NCBI RefSeq assembly: GCF_001280435.1
Contig: NZ_LBIP01000018.1
Location: 310,001 to 374,000 of the forward strand
Source: Mangrovimonas xylaniphaga
GTDB taxonomy: Bacteria; Bacteroidota; Bacteroidia; Flavobacteriales; Flavobacteriaceae
DNA: 64,000 bases
Reading direction: 5' to 3'
The position numbers were made by a program, and so were the translations under genes. This document shows positions 52,715-60,218 of this stretch, in pieces (positions within the stretch are counted from its first letter, which is position 1; the number at the start of each line of letters is the position of its first letter). The notes beneath the pieces are model-generated. The model saw only the letters and a program-made list of their open reading frames with translations, was not told the DNA's origin and made no database searches.

Positions 52715-53080
52715 ATGAGTAATGCTGTAATTATTACCGTAAGCCTTAAAAACTCCCAATCCAGTACACCTAAACTTAAATTGAAAGATTCCGAGGAAGA
52801 TTCGGGCGATAACGATTTGACAACAGACGTTAGCCCAGGTGCTAATGTAACTTGGGTGCCCGATTTCAGTAGTGGGATTAGTTCTATTTCAATAACCAAA
52901 AAGCCTGATTCGCCTTCCGATTTTCTTACTAATATGCAAACTTTTGCAAATGGAAATGTCCAAGCTACAGTTGCGTCTAATGCCACTAATGGTAGTGAGG
53001 AGACCTACAGTATTGGGTTTACAATAGATGGAGACAGCGCAAGCTATTCTGACGATCCAAAACTCAAAATAAATAATTAG
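52715..53080 (+). CDS. small beta-rich protein of unknown function upstream of the cyclase
   Basis: The 121-residue protein has no signal peptide. It is acidic and Ser/Asp/Thr-rich, with strand-like segments (MSNAVIITVSLKN, ANVTWVPDFSSGISSISITK, EETYSIGFTIDGDSASYSDD) and a C-terminal DPKLKI. It looks like one small beta-sandwich. I do not recognise the family. Its stop is 14 bp before the cyclase ATG on the same strand, so the three genes 52715-55441 probably form one operon. Whether it takes part in the same pathway is inference. Confidence 0.6.
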   Translation: MSNAVIITVSLKNSQSSTPKLKLKDSEEDSGDNDLTTDVSPGANVTWVPDFSSGISSISITKKPDSPSDFLTNMQTFANGNVQATVASNATNGSEETYSIGFTIDGDSASYSDDPKLKINN

Positions 53081-53094
53081 GAACGGTTTTGCGA

Positions 53095-54948
53095 ATGTAT
53101 AATTTCAAGAGAAAACCCTATTGCATAATAGGGTTGTTTTGTTTGTTTTTCAATTTTGGTGTAACTCAAAACCAAAAAATTGCAGACAGTCTTGTGCAAT
53201 TGTACACGTCAAAAACCTATGGTGAAAACGAGTTGCAGCTCATCAAGGATATTGCAGAAAACCAAGTACAGCCTAGTAGTAAATTGGAATATGCTGAACT
53301 ACTGATAGCCAAAGCTGTTTTGGCCGATTCTTTAAATTATGTTCACAGTGGGTATTTACAAAAGGGGAATGCTCTGAGGGATTTGGGAAAAAATGTTGAA
53401 GCTTTGGAGGCTTATTTCTACAGCTTGAACTTAGCCAAGAAGCTTAACGATTTAAGAGGGGAAGGAGGAGTGTTGATTTCCATTGCGGATGTCTATTCCA
53501 TCATGGAAAATTCAGATAATGCCTTAAAGTATTACGACGAAGGAATAGCCATACTTCAAAAAACAAAGGATTCTATTAAGTTGGCATCGGCATTATTAAA
53601 TGCTGGGGATGAGTTTTTTAATATCAAGGATTACGATAAGGCACTTCACTATTTTGAAAATTCTAGGGATATATTTAAAACGGTTGACCATCCCATCGGG
53701 ATGGCTTATAATTATGGGAATCTAGGGATGGTTTATGCCAGTTTGGGGAGAGATGAAGAAGCAAAAGTACATATAAATAAAGCCATAGTTATTTTAACAG
53801 ATTTGGAAGACTATTATCCCATTTCCGTTTATCTTACTTATATGTCGCAGATTTATGAGGAGCAAGGAGATATTGAAAAGGCTCAGGAATTCGCTCAACA
53901 AAGCCTCGAATTGGCAGAGGAATATGGTCTTAAAGAGCAGATGGGAGATGCTTATTTGTTGATTTCAGAATTGAAGGAAAAACAAGGGGATATTGAAAAT
54001 GCCTATCATTTATACAAGAAACATGTGGCCTATCGGGATAGTTTGAACAACATCCAGAAGGTACAGGATATGGCCGATTTACGTACAGATTTTGAGGTTT
54101 CTCAAAAACAGTTGGAAGTCGATTTGCTCAACCAACAAAAACGGACTCAAAAAATCATTGTAATCGCGACAACCATTGCCTTGTTTTTAATTGGCCTTTT
54201 GGCTATCGGACTTTTTAGAAGAAACGCCTTTATCCAGAAAACGAAACGCATTATTGAAAAGGAAAAACAACGTTCCGATCAATTGTTGTTGAATGTTTTA
54301 CCAGAAGAAACCGCAAAGGAGCTCAAGGAGTCCGGTAAAGTAACCTCGCATAGATTTGAATCGGTTTCGGTGTTGTTCACGGATTTTGTAGGGTTTACCA
54401 AATACTCCGAAAGTTTGACACCTGAAGCTTTAGTGGAAACGGTAGATTTCTATTTTTCAAAATTTGATGAAATCATAGAGAAGTATGGGCTTGAGAAGAT
54501 TAAAACCATAGGGGATGCCTATATGTGTGTGGGCGGTTTGCCTTTTGAAATTGAAGACCATGCCAAAAAAATTGTGAAAGCTGCTCTTGAAATTGTAACT
54601 TTTGTGGAAGAAATCAGTAAAAACCAACATACGGAAAAGAATTTCAACATCCGTGTGGGGATTCATACAGGTTCTGTAGTAGCAGGAGTCGTGGGAAGCA
54701 AAAAGTTTGCTTACGATGTTTGGGGGGATACTGTAAATATTGCTTCTAGAATGGAATCTAATTCAGAAGAAGGCAGAATAAATATTTCAGCTACCACATA
54801 TCAACTGATTCAAGATGAGTTTGAGTGTGAATATAGAGGAGAGGTAGATGTAAAAAATAAAGGGATGATGAAAATGTATTTTGTTGTGCATCCCAGTAAT
54901 TCAAAGCAATCAATTAAATCGATAGCATATGGTAATTCAGGACCCTAA
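53095..54948 (+). CDS. TPR-containing membrane class III nucleotide cyclase (candidate Pycsar-type cyclase)
   Basis: The start is the ATG at 53095; a TTG lies two codons earlier. The 617-residue protein has a signal-type hydrophobic start (CIIGLFCLFFNFGVTQ) and about seven TPR repeats (residues 45-335). A coiled segment and a membrane helix (IIVIATTIALFLIGLLAIGL, about 358-377) follow, then a signalling helix ending LLNVLPEETAKELKESGKV and a class III cyclase domain (about 420-605). Catalytic residues are complete: metal Asp430 (LFTDFVGFT) and Asp474 (TIGDAYM), and Asn548/Arg552 (VNIASRM). Base-specificity positions are Lys470 and Asp541, as in adenylyl cyclases. The TPRs should be periplasmic and the cyclase cytoplasmic. 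It overlaps the effector gene by 20 bp. Confidence 0.88.
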   Translation: MYNFKRKPYCIIGLFCLFFNFGVTQNQKIADSLVQLYTSKTYGENELQLIKDIAENQVQPSSKLEYAELLIAKAVLADSLNYVHSGYLQKGNALRDLGKNVEALEAYFYSLNLAKKLNDLRGEGGVLISIADVYSIMENSDNALKYYDEGIAILQKTKDSIKLASALLNAGDEFFNIKDYDKALHYFENSRDIFKTVDHPIGMAYNYGNLGMVYASLGRDEEAKVHINKAIVILTDLEDYYPISVYLTYMSQIYEEQGDIEKAQEFAQQSLELAEEYGLKEQMGDAYLLISELKEKQGDIENAYHLYKKHVAYRDSLNNIQKVQDMADLRTDFEVSQKQLEVDLLNQQKRTQKIIVIATTIALFLIGLLAIGLFRRNAFIQKTKRIIEKEKQRSDQLLLNVLPEETAKELKESGKVTSHRFESVSVLFTDFVGFTKYSESLTPEALVETVDFYFSKFDEIIEKYGLEKIKTIGDAYMCVGGLPFEIEDHAKKIVKAALEIVTFVEEISKNQHTEKNFNIRVGIHTGSVVAGVVGSKKFAYDVWGDTVNIASRMESNSEEGRINISATTYQLIQDEFECEYRGEVDVKNKGMMKMYFVVHPSNSKQSIKSIAYGNSGP

Positions 54949-55441
54949 CAATTATTGGGAACAGCTGGAACGTTTGGAAAAGCTCATCCGTGCCTCCGAA
55001 TTAAAGGCCGGTGTGGTGTTTTCTTTCCACAGTTTGATTTTGGGAATATTTGTAGATAGGATAAAAACCCTGTCGTATTTGTTTGAAGAAGGAATTATTC
55101 CCAAGATTGGTATCATTTGTTGGATGTTTTTTGTGCTGCTATCCGTTTTTTATTGTTTTAAATGCTTTAAGCCACAGATAGAGCGTGGGTATGAAAAGAA
55201 CGTGTTTTTCTTTAGCGATGCGGTTTACAAATTTGGTTCCATAGAGGAATATACGCAGTATTTAATTGAAATTTGCGGAAGCCAACAAAAACTATATGAG
55301 CAACTGGGGCAACAAATTCATGCCGAGAGCAAGATTATTGATGGTAAGTTTAAATGTGTCCATAGCTCTATTAAATACTTCGCTATTAGTTTTGTCTTTG
55401 CGGTTCTTGTTATTATCTATTGGATATTTACATTGTTTTGA
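54929..55441 (+). CDS. PycTM-like membrane protein (Pycsar effector family)
   Basis: The 170-residue protein has the Pycsar-effector membrane pattern. It has a cytoplasmic start with LIRASELKAGVVFSFHSLIL (helix 1), a second helix near residues 61-80 (IGIICWMFFVLLSVFYCF) and the hallmark loop NVFFFSDAVYKFGSIEEY. A helical stretch with KLYEQLGQQIHAESKIIDGK follows, and a C-terminal membrane helix (YFAISFVFAVLVIIYWIFTL). In known Pycsar systems the effector is triggered by a cyclic nucleotide and damages the inner membrane to stop phage growth. Its start codon lies inside the end of the cyclase gene (20-bp overlap), indicating coupled translation. Recognition rests on pattern and context, not on a search. 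Confidence 0.8.
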   Translation: MVIQDPNNYWEQLERLEKLIRASELKAGVVFSFHSLILGIFVDRIKTLSYLFEEGIIPKIGIICWMFFVLLSVFYCFKCFKPQIERGYEKNVFFFSDAVYKFGSIEEYTQYLIEICGSQQKLYEQLGQQIHAESKIIDGKFKCVHSSIKYFAISFVFAVLVIIYWIFTLF

Positions 55442-55563
55442 AATTCTTGTAACTTATTGAATTGTATGGGCTAAAAAGATTTTGTGTCAATTAATTATTG
55501 AAGTACTTCAGAGGTAAATATATTGTTTGGCCAATTACAAGAATGGTACATATAGAAAAGATA

Positions 55564-55597
55564 ACAGCCTCCTAATTCTATTGTATTAGGAGGCTGT
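55564..55597. terminator. terminator after the cyclase-effector operon
   Basis: ACAGCCTCCTAAT (55564-55576) pairs perfectly with ATTAGGAGGCTGT (55585-55597). It lies between the effector stop and the stop of the small minus-strand gene and may serve both. T-tracts are weak. Confidence 0.65.
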
Positions 55598-55618
55598 CTT
55601 TCATAAACTTTGGTTGAT

Positions 55619-55963
55619 CTAGGCGCTGTAGCGCTTTTTCTCAGTAATGGTCTGTTTGATGTGCAATAAACTGTTGACAATACCTATAAGTTCAAACTTT
55701 AAAAAGTTTTTATTCTTTTTACTAAAGTGGTTGATACAGTAGGCATACAAAGGTTGATTTCCTTTTGTAATGTTCACGTAATAGGTGTCCTTTTCGGCAT
55801 CTAAAACTATGGAGCTCTTAAAGTTACTTTCTATAAGCAACCAATAGGACAAACTGTTGATTTGATTGAACAGCGAAAGATTTGTATCCATACGTTTCGG
55901 TTTTTGATAAGATTTGAGCAACCTTATATTTCTATAAAAAAGGTAGTGAATGAATTCTCTCAC
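55619..55963 (-). CDS. small hypothetical protein
   Basis: The frame gives 114 residues from a GTG at 55963, or 90 residues from the ATG at 55891 (MDTNLSLFNQ), which is the likelier start. The protein mixes helices and strands (YWLLIESNFKSSIVLDAEKD, YYVNITKGNQPLYAYCINHF) and ends in a basic stretch (TEKKRYSA). There is no signal peptide. The family is not recognised. It is isolated between the cyclase operon and aguB, and the 243-bp gap upstream of it shows nothing clear. Confidence 0.45.
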   Translation of the reverse strand: MREFIHYLFYRNIRLLKSYQKPKRMDTNLSLFNQINSLSYWLLIESNFKSSIVLDAEKDTYYVNITKGNQPLYAYCINHFSKKNKNFLKFELIGIVNSLLHIKQTITEKKRYSA

Positions 55964-56206
55964 TACAAAATTGTTTGTTGTAGTATCTTGTTTTTTAGTT
56001 AAAATGCTATCGCTTTGCAGTTTATCGAATTTATTGTTCCTTTTAAAGAGCCTCTAGAAAACAATGTTTAGGTAACCTGTTGAAAATGGATGGGTTACAA
56101 ATCTATTTATGTAAATAATGTTGTATAAAAGCATTTTTAAAGAAAAGGTTTTTTAAGCGCTTTGTTCTAAAAAATAAGTAATTTTACACCCTTTAATTAT
56201 CGTAAT

Positions 56207-57094
56207 ATGTCTAAGAAAAAATATACCATTGCGGTTATTCAGCTCAACCTTAATGATGTGGCTGAAAACAACCTTAAAAAATGTCTTAGTTGGGTAGAAA
56301 AGGCGGCTGGTCAAGGCGCTGAAGTTATCTGCTTGCCGGAGCTTTACAGTAGTCATTATTTCTGCCAAAGTGAGGATACCGATAATTTTGCCTTGGCAGA
56401 ACCGTTGTACAGTACGTCGTTTATAGCCTTTAGTGAATTGGCCAAGAAATTAGGAGTAGTGATTGTAGTGCCATTTTTCGAAAAACGTATGGCGGGTATT
56501 TATCACAACAGTGCTTACATTATTGATACCGATGGTACCGAAGCAGGTTTATACCGTAAAATGCATATCCCAGACGATCCTCATTTTTATGAAAAATTCT
56601 ATTTTACACCTGGGGATCTAGGGTTTAAAAATAACCCTACCAAAAAAGGAAATATAGGGACGCTTATTTGTTGGGACCAATGGTATCCGGAAGCAGCGCG
56701 TCTTACAGCGCTTAAAGGCGCCGAAGTATTGTTTTATCCAACAGCTATTGGATGGCATCCACATGAAAAGGCGCAATATGGAGAAAACCAATATGGCGCT
56801 TGGATGAATGTGATGAAAGGACATGCCGTTGCCAATGGTGTGTATGTAGCTGCTGCCAACAGAATTGGTTTGGAGCAATATGTACCTGATACGGCAGGGA
56901 TTGAATTCTGGGGAGCTTCCTTTATTGCTGGTCCACAGGGGGAAATTCTAGCGCAGGCTTCACATGACCAAGAAGAAATTTTAATGGCAGAAGTTGATTT
57001 GGATATTCAGGAGAATGTACGTCAAAACTGGCCATTTTTCAGAGACCGTCGTATCGATGCCTTTGAAGATATTACCAAAAGAGCAATAGATTAA
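56207..57094 (+). CDS. aguB: N-carbamoylputrescine amidase
   Basis: The 295-residue nitrilase-fold enzyme hydrolyses N-carbamoylputrescine to putrescine, CO2 and ammonia. The Glu-Lys-Cys triad is visible as Glu45 (CLPELYSSHYF), Lys118 (YRKMHIPDDPHFYEKFYF) and Cys155 (ICWDQWYPEAARL), all with the flanking residues typical of AguB. Its stop shares one base with the start of aguA, so the two are translationally coupled. Confidence 0.93.
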   Translation: MSKKKYTIAVIQLNLNDVAENNLKKCLSWVEKAAGQGAEVICLPELYSSHYFCQSEDTDNFALAEPLYSTSFIAFSELAKKLGVVIVVPFFEKRMAGIYHNSAYIIDTDGTEAGLYRKMHIPDDPHFYEKFYFTPGDLGFKNNPTKKGNIGTLICWDQWYPEAARLTALKGAEVLFYPTAIGWHPHEKAQYGENQYGAWMNVMKGHAVANGVYVAAANRIGLEQYVPDTAGIEFWGASFIAGPQGEILAQASHDQEEILMAEVDLDIQENVRQNWPFFRDRRIDAFEDITKRAID

Positions 57095-58122
57095 TGAGAA
57101 GGTTTCCTGCAGAATGGGAGCCCCAACAGGGCGTTTTGTTGTGTTTCCCGCACAATGGCAATGATTGGCCTGGTAAATACCAAGCTATTCAATGGGCCTT
57201 TGTAGAGTTCATTAAAAAAGTGACTACTCACGAAGAAGTGTTTTTGGTAGTTGCTGATGAATCCCTAAAAGAAAAGGTAGAAGGCATGTTGACTATGGCT
57301 CATGTCAATTTGGAGCAGATTACTTTTATCATCCATAAAACCAATAGAAGTTGGATGCGCGATTCAGGGCCTATAGTAGTTTATAACGAAGGGAAACGTG
57401 AAGGACTCAATTTTAACTTCAACGGTTGGGCAAAGTATAAGAATTACCTTTTGGATAGACATGTGCCACAAAAGGTGAGTGATACCCTTAACATACCGCT
57501 TAGCCAAGTTACCTATAAAGGGAAACCTGTGATTTTGGAAGGAGGCGCCATTGATGTCAATGGAAAAGGTACCTTGTTGACTTCAGAAGAATGTTTGATG
57601 GACCCTAACATCCAAGTGCGTAATGAAGGCTTTACCAAGGAGGATTATGAAGTTGTTTTTAAGGAGTATTTGGGAGTTACTAACGTTATTTGGTTGGGTG
57701 ATGGTATTGTAGGGGATGACACCCATGGTCACATTGATGACCTATGCAGATTTGTAAATGAGGACACCATTATCACTGTTGTGGAATCCGATACCGAGGA
57801 TCCTAACTATCATGCTCTTCAGGACAATTTGAAGCGTTTGCAGAATGCTGTATTGGAAAATGGGAAGACTCCTAACATTGTCACTTTGCCAATGCCAAGT
57901 GCAATTGAATTTGAAGATTTGACACTTCCTGCAAGCTACGCTAATTTCTTGATTTTGAACAATTGTGTATTGGTGCCAACCTTTAACGATGCCAAAGACA
58001 GGGAAGCCTTAAACATTATTGCGGGCTGTTTCCCAGATAGAGAGGTGATTGGCATTAGCGCCATTGATTTGATTTGGGGCTTCGGAACCTTACATTGCCT
58101 GAGTCAACAAATTCCAAAATAA
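57094..58122 (+). CDS. aguA: agmatine deiminase
   Basis: The 342-residue guanidine-modifying enzyme converts agmatine to N-carbamoylputrescine and ammonia. Family motifs are the Trp-Met-Arg-Asp start of the core (SWMRDSGPIVVYN) near residue 88, EGGAIDVNGKGTLLTSEECL near residue 150, GDDTHGHIDDLCRFV near residue 208 and the catalytic Cys335 in GTLHCLSQQIP. Together with AguB it completes the route from agmatine to putrescine, the usual polyamine route in Bacteroidetes. Confidence 0.93.
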   Translation: MRRFPAEWEPQQGVLLCFPHNGNDWPGKYQAIQWAFVEFIKKVTTHEEVFLVVADESLKEKVEGMLTMAHVNLEQITFIIHKTNRSWMRDSGPIVVYNEGKREGLNFNFNGWAKYKNYLLDRHVPQKVSDTLNIPLSQVTYKGKPVILEGGAIDVNGKGTLLTSEECLMDPNIQVRNEGFTKEDYEVVFKEYLGVTNVIWLGDGIVGDDTHGHIDDLCRFVNEDTIITVVESDTEDPNYHALQDNLKRLQNAVLENGKTPNIVTLPMPSAIEFEDLTLPASYANFLILNNCVLVPTFNDAKDREALNIIAGCFPDREVIGISAIDLIWGFGTLHCLSQQIPK

Positions 58123-58135
58123 CTCAAAATAGCCT

Positions 58136-58984
58136 ATGGCTTTAAAGAAAACCATCACATTCATGATCGTCAGCACTTTTGCGTTTGCGCTTATGAATGT
58201 GACGGTTAAATACCTCTCAAACATCAATGCATTTCAGTTGGTGTTTTTTAGGTCGATGAGTAGTTTGTTCTTCACCTTTGGGTTCCTTCTGAAAAACCGT
58301 ATTCCCATTTTGGGAAATCAAAAAAAGCTGTTGGTTCTTAGGGGATTGGCAGGAGTGACTTCTATGACATTCTTCTTTATGTCCATGAAATATTTACCTG
58401 TAGCCACAGCAGTTTCGTTACGTTATATTGCACCTATATTCGCCGCAATTTTTGCGGTATTGTTCTTAAAAGAGCGTATTAAACCATTGCAATGGTTGTT
58501 CTTTTCCATGTCCTTTTTAGGAGTATTGGTTTTGAAAGGTTTGGACACCCAACTCAACACCTATGGCTTGATGTTGGTGTTGATTGCAGCGGTTTTTAGT
58601 GGGGTTGTGTATACCTTAATCAGTAAAATAGGTACGAAGGACCATCCGGTAGTGGTGGTCAATTATTTTATGATTATTGCTACGATTGTGGGAGGCGTGC
58701 TATCAATAAAAGATTGGCAAACGCCTCAAGGTATTGAATGGGGCTTGTTGATGTTATTGGGAGTGTTTGGGTATTTTGGACAAGTATATATGACCAAAGC
58801 ATTTCAAACGGCAGCTACAGCACTAGTAGCACCTATGAAATATATGGAAGTGGTTTTTACCTTAATTATTGGCTTGTTATGGTTCCAGGATATTTACACG
58901 GTTTGGAGCTTTGTAGGCATTCTGTTGATCATTGGAGGCTTGATTCTTAATATTCTCTACAAAGAGCGTCAAAAGGCGTCTTAG
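58136..58984 (+). CDS. EamA-family (DMT) transporter
   Basis: The 282-residue protein has ten predicted membrane helices in two EamA repeats. FRSMSSLFFTFGFLL lies near residue 38, LPVATAVSLRYIAPIFAAIF near residue 87 and ATALVAPMKYMEVVFTLIIG near residue 224. It lies 13 bp after aguA on the same strand, so it may be co-transcribed and could carry a polyamine-related solute; that is inference. It is convergent with the HxlR gene, overlapping it by 4 bp. Confidence 0.87.
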   Translation: MALKKTITFMIVSTFAFALMNVTVKYLSNINAFQLVFFRSMSSLFFTFGFLLKNRIPILGNQKKLLVLRGLAGVTSMTFFFMSMKYLPVATAVSLRYIAPIFAAIFAVLFLKERIKPLQWLFFSMSFLGVLVLKGLDTQLNTYGLMLVLIAAVFSGVVYTLISKIGTKDHPVVVVNYFMIIATIVGGVLSIKDWQTPQGIEWGLLMLLGVFGYFGQVYMTKAFQTAATALVAPMKYMEVVFTLIIGLLWFQDIYTVWSFVGILLIIGGLILNILYKERQKAS

Positions 58985-59373
58985 TCGGTTTTTCCGGTGA
59001 TGCGCTTTCTGTGTTCCTTTCCCCATTTATATAATTCTTCAATGGCGGTGTCCAAGGTTTTACCGTAATCGGTTAGGGTATATTCTACCACCACTGGAAT
59101 ACTGTCGTAAACTTTGCGTTTTACCAAATGGTTCATTTCCAATTCCCTTAATTCCTTGGAAAGCATGCGGTCGCTTATTTTTGGAATTTCCTTGGCAATT
59201 TCACTAAAGCGCTTGTTACCAAAGGTCAAAGAAATAATGATGGGAAGTTTCCATTTACCGCTTAATACATAAAGGGCGTCTTGTACTGGTTGAATAATAC
59301 CCCGGCAGGTACTGTGTGCCTTTTCACATGTTTTGGCCTTATCGATAAGCTCCAATTGTTCCTGTAATCCCAT
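58981..59373 (-). CDS. HxlR-family transcriptional regulator
   Basis: The 130-residue winged-helix protein has the HxlR core: VQDALYVLSGKWKLPIIISL near residue 29, RFSEIAKEIPKISDRMLSKE and VVEYTLTDYGKTLDTAIEEL. Two cysteines lie before the core (Cys16, Cys23), which in some members sense oxidants or electrophiles. It is divergent from the nitroreductase gene, with a palindromic array between the two, so it very likely controls both. It is 4 bp convergent with the EamA gene. Confidence 0.9.
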   Translation of the reverse strand: MGLQEQLELIDKAKTCEKAHSTCRGIIQPVQDALYVLSGKWKLPIIISLTFGNKRFSEIAKEIPKISDRMLSKELRELEMNHLVKRKVYDSIPVVVEYTLTDYGKTLDTAIEELYKWGKEHRKRITGKTD

Positions 59374-59395
59374 AATAATTCATTTAATATAAGTT

Positions 59396-59420
59396 ACTAT
59401 ACTCTTGTATAGTACTATAC
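59396..59420. promoter_or_regulatory. HxlR operator: overlapping ACTATAC/GTATAGT palindromes
   Basis: ACTATAC (59396-59402), GTATAGT (59407-59413) and ACTATAC (59414-59420) form two overlapping perfect inverted repeats. One is a 14-bp continuous palindrome (59407-59420); the other has a 4-bp spacer. The position between hxlR and the nitroreductase gene, where HxlR regulators bind short spaced palindromes, makes this the likely operator. Confidence 0.65.
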
Positions 59421-59457
59421 TTTTGTTAAGTACTTACTTTAGTTTAGCAAATATATG

Positions 59458-59465
59458 TAAATTTG
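59458..59465 (+). promoter_or_regulatory. -7 box of the nitroreductase promoter
   Basis: TAAATTTG matches TAnnTTTG, 25 bp before the ATG at 59491 and 37 bp after the operator, so a bound HxlR protein would sit at about the -33 region or just upstream. Confidence 0.45.
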
Positions 59466-59490
59466 TCGAGAATTTAATAAGTATAAGATT

Positions 59491-60123
59491 ATGAGTTTAG
59501 TAGAGAATTTAAATTGGCGCTATGCTGCAAAGGCTATGAACGGCGCTACTGTACCGCAGGATAAAATCGATTATATATTGGAGGCCACTAGATTATCGCC
59601 TTCGTCTTCAGGGTTGCAACCTTATAAGGTGTTTGTGATTACTAACCAAGAGTTAAAAGAAAAGATAAGACCTATTGCTTTTGATCAACCCCAAATTACA
59701 GATGCTTCCCACTTATTGGTATTTGCTGCCTGGGATAACTATTCTTTAGAGCGTATTGAAGAAGTATTCAATAAAACCATGAATGAGCGTAATTTGCCTG
59801 TAGAAACTATGGACGATTACAAAACGCGCCTTTGGGGAATGTATGAACCGTTAGGAGAGGAGTGGCATGCCAACCATGCGGCTAAACAGGCGTATATTGC
59901 CTTTGCTATGGCCATTGCAGCGGCTGCTGAACAAAAAGTAGATGCTACCCCAATGGAAGGCTTTATTCCAGACCAATTGGACGAATTATTGGATTTGAAA
60001 TCCCAAGGGCTTAAGAGCAACTTGATTTTAGCTCTAGGCTATAGAGATACCGAAAAGGATTGGCTGGTAGATATGAAGAAAGTGAGAACTCCAAAAGAAG
60101 AGTTTGTTACAGAATTGGTATAA
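59491..60123 (+). CDS. nitroreductase-family NAD(P)H-dependent oxidoreductase (NfsB-like)
   Basis: The 210-residue flavoprotein has the FMN-binding N-terminus NWRYAAKAMNGA and RLSPSSSGLQPYKVFVITNQ. A helix near residue 130 (HANHAAKQAYIAFAMAIAAA) and the C-terminal ILALGYRDTEKDWL, with the NfsB-type phosphate contact, are also visible. It reduces nitroaromatics or quinones with NAD(P)H. The divergent HxlR gene and palindromic operator point to induction by electrophiles or redox stress. The OYE gene follows on the same strand. Confidence 0.88.
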   Translation: MSLVENLNWRYAAKAMNGATVPQDKIDYILEATRLSPSSSGLQPYKVFVITNQELKEKIRPIAFDQPQITDASHLLVFAAWDNYSLERIEEVFNKTMNERNLPVETMDDYKTRLWGMYEPLGEEWHANHAAKQAYIAFAMAIAAAAEQKVDATPMEGFIPDQLDELLDLKSQGLKSNLILALGYRDTEKDWLVDMKKVRTPKEEFVTELV

Positions 60124-60150
60124 CCAAAAAGATTATTTTAAGTTTTGAAA

Positions 60151-60192
60151 AAGCCCTCTACAATCCGAAAACAAAATGATTGTAGGGGGCTT
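60151..60192 (+). terminator. intercistronic hairpin between nitroreductase and OYE genes
   Basis: AAGCCCTCTACAATC pairs with GATTGTAGGGGGCTT (two wobble pairs) around a 12-nt loop. No T-run follows, so it may be an attenuator or processing hairpin rather than a full stop. Confidence 0.45.
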
Positions 60193-60218
60193 AATGTTTC
60201 ACCAAAAGCCTAATTATT

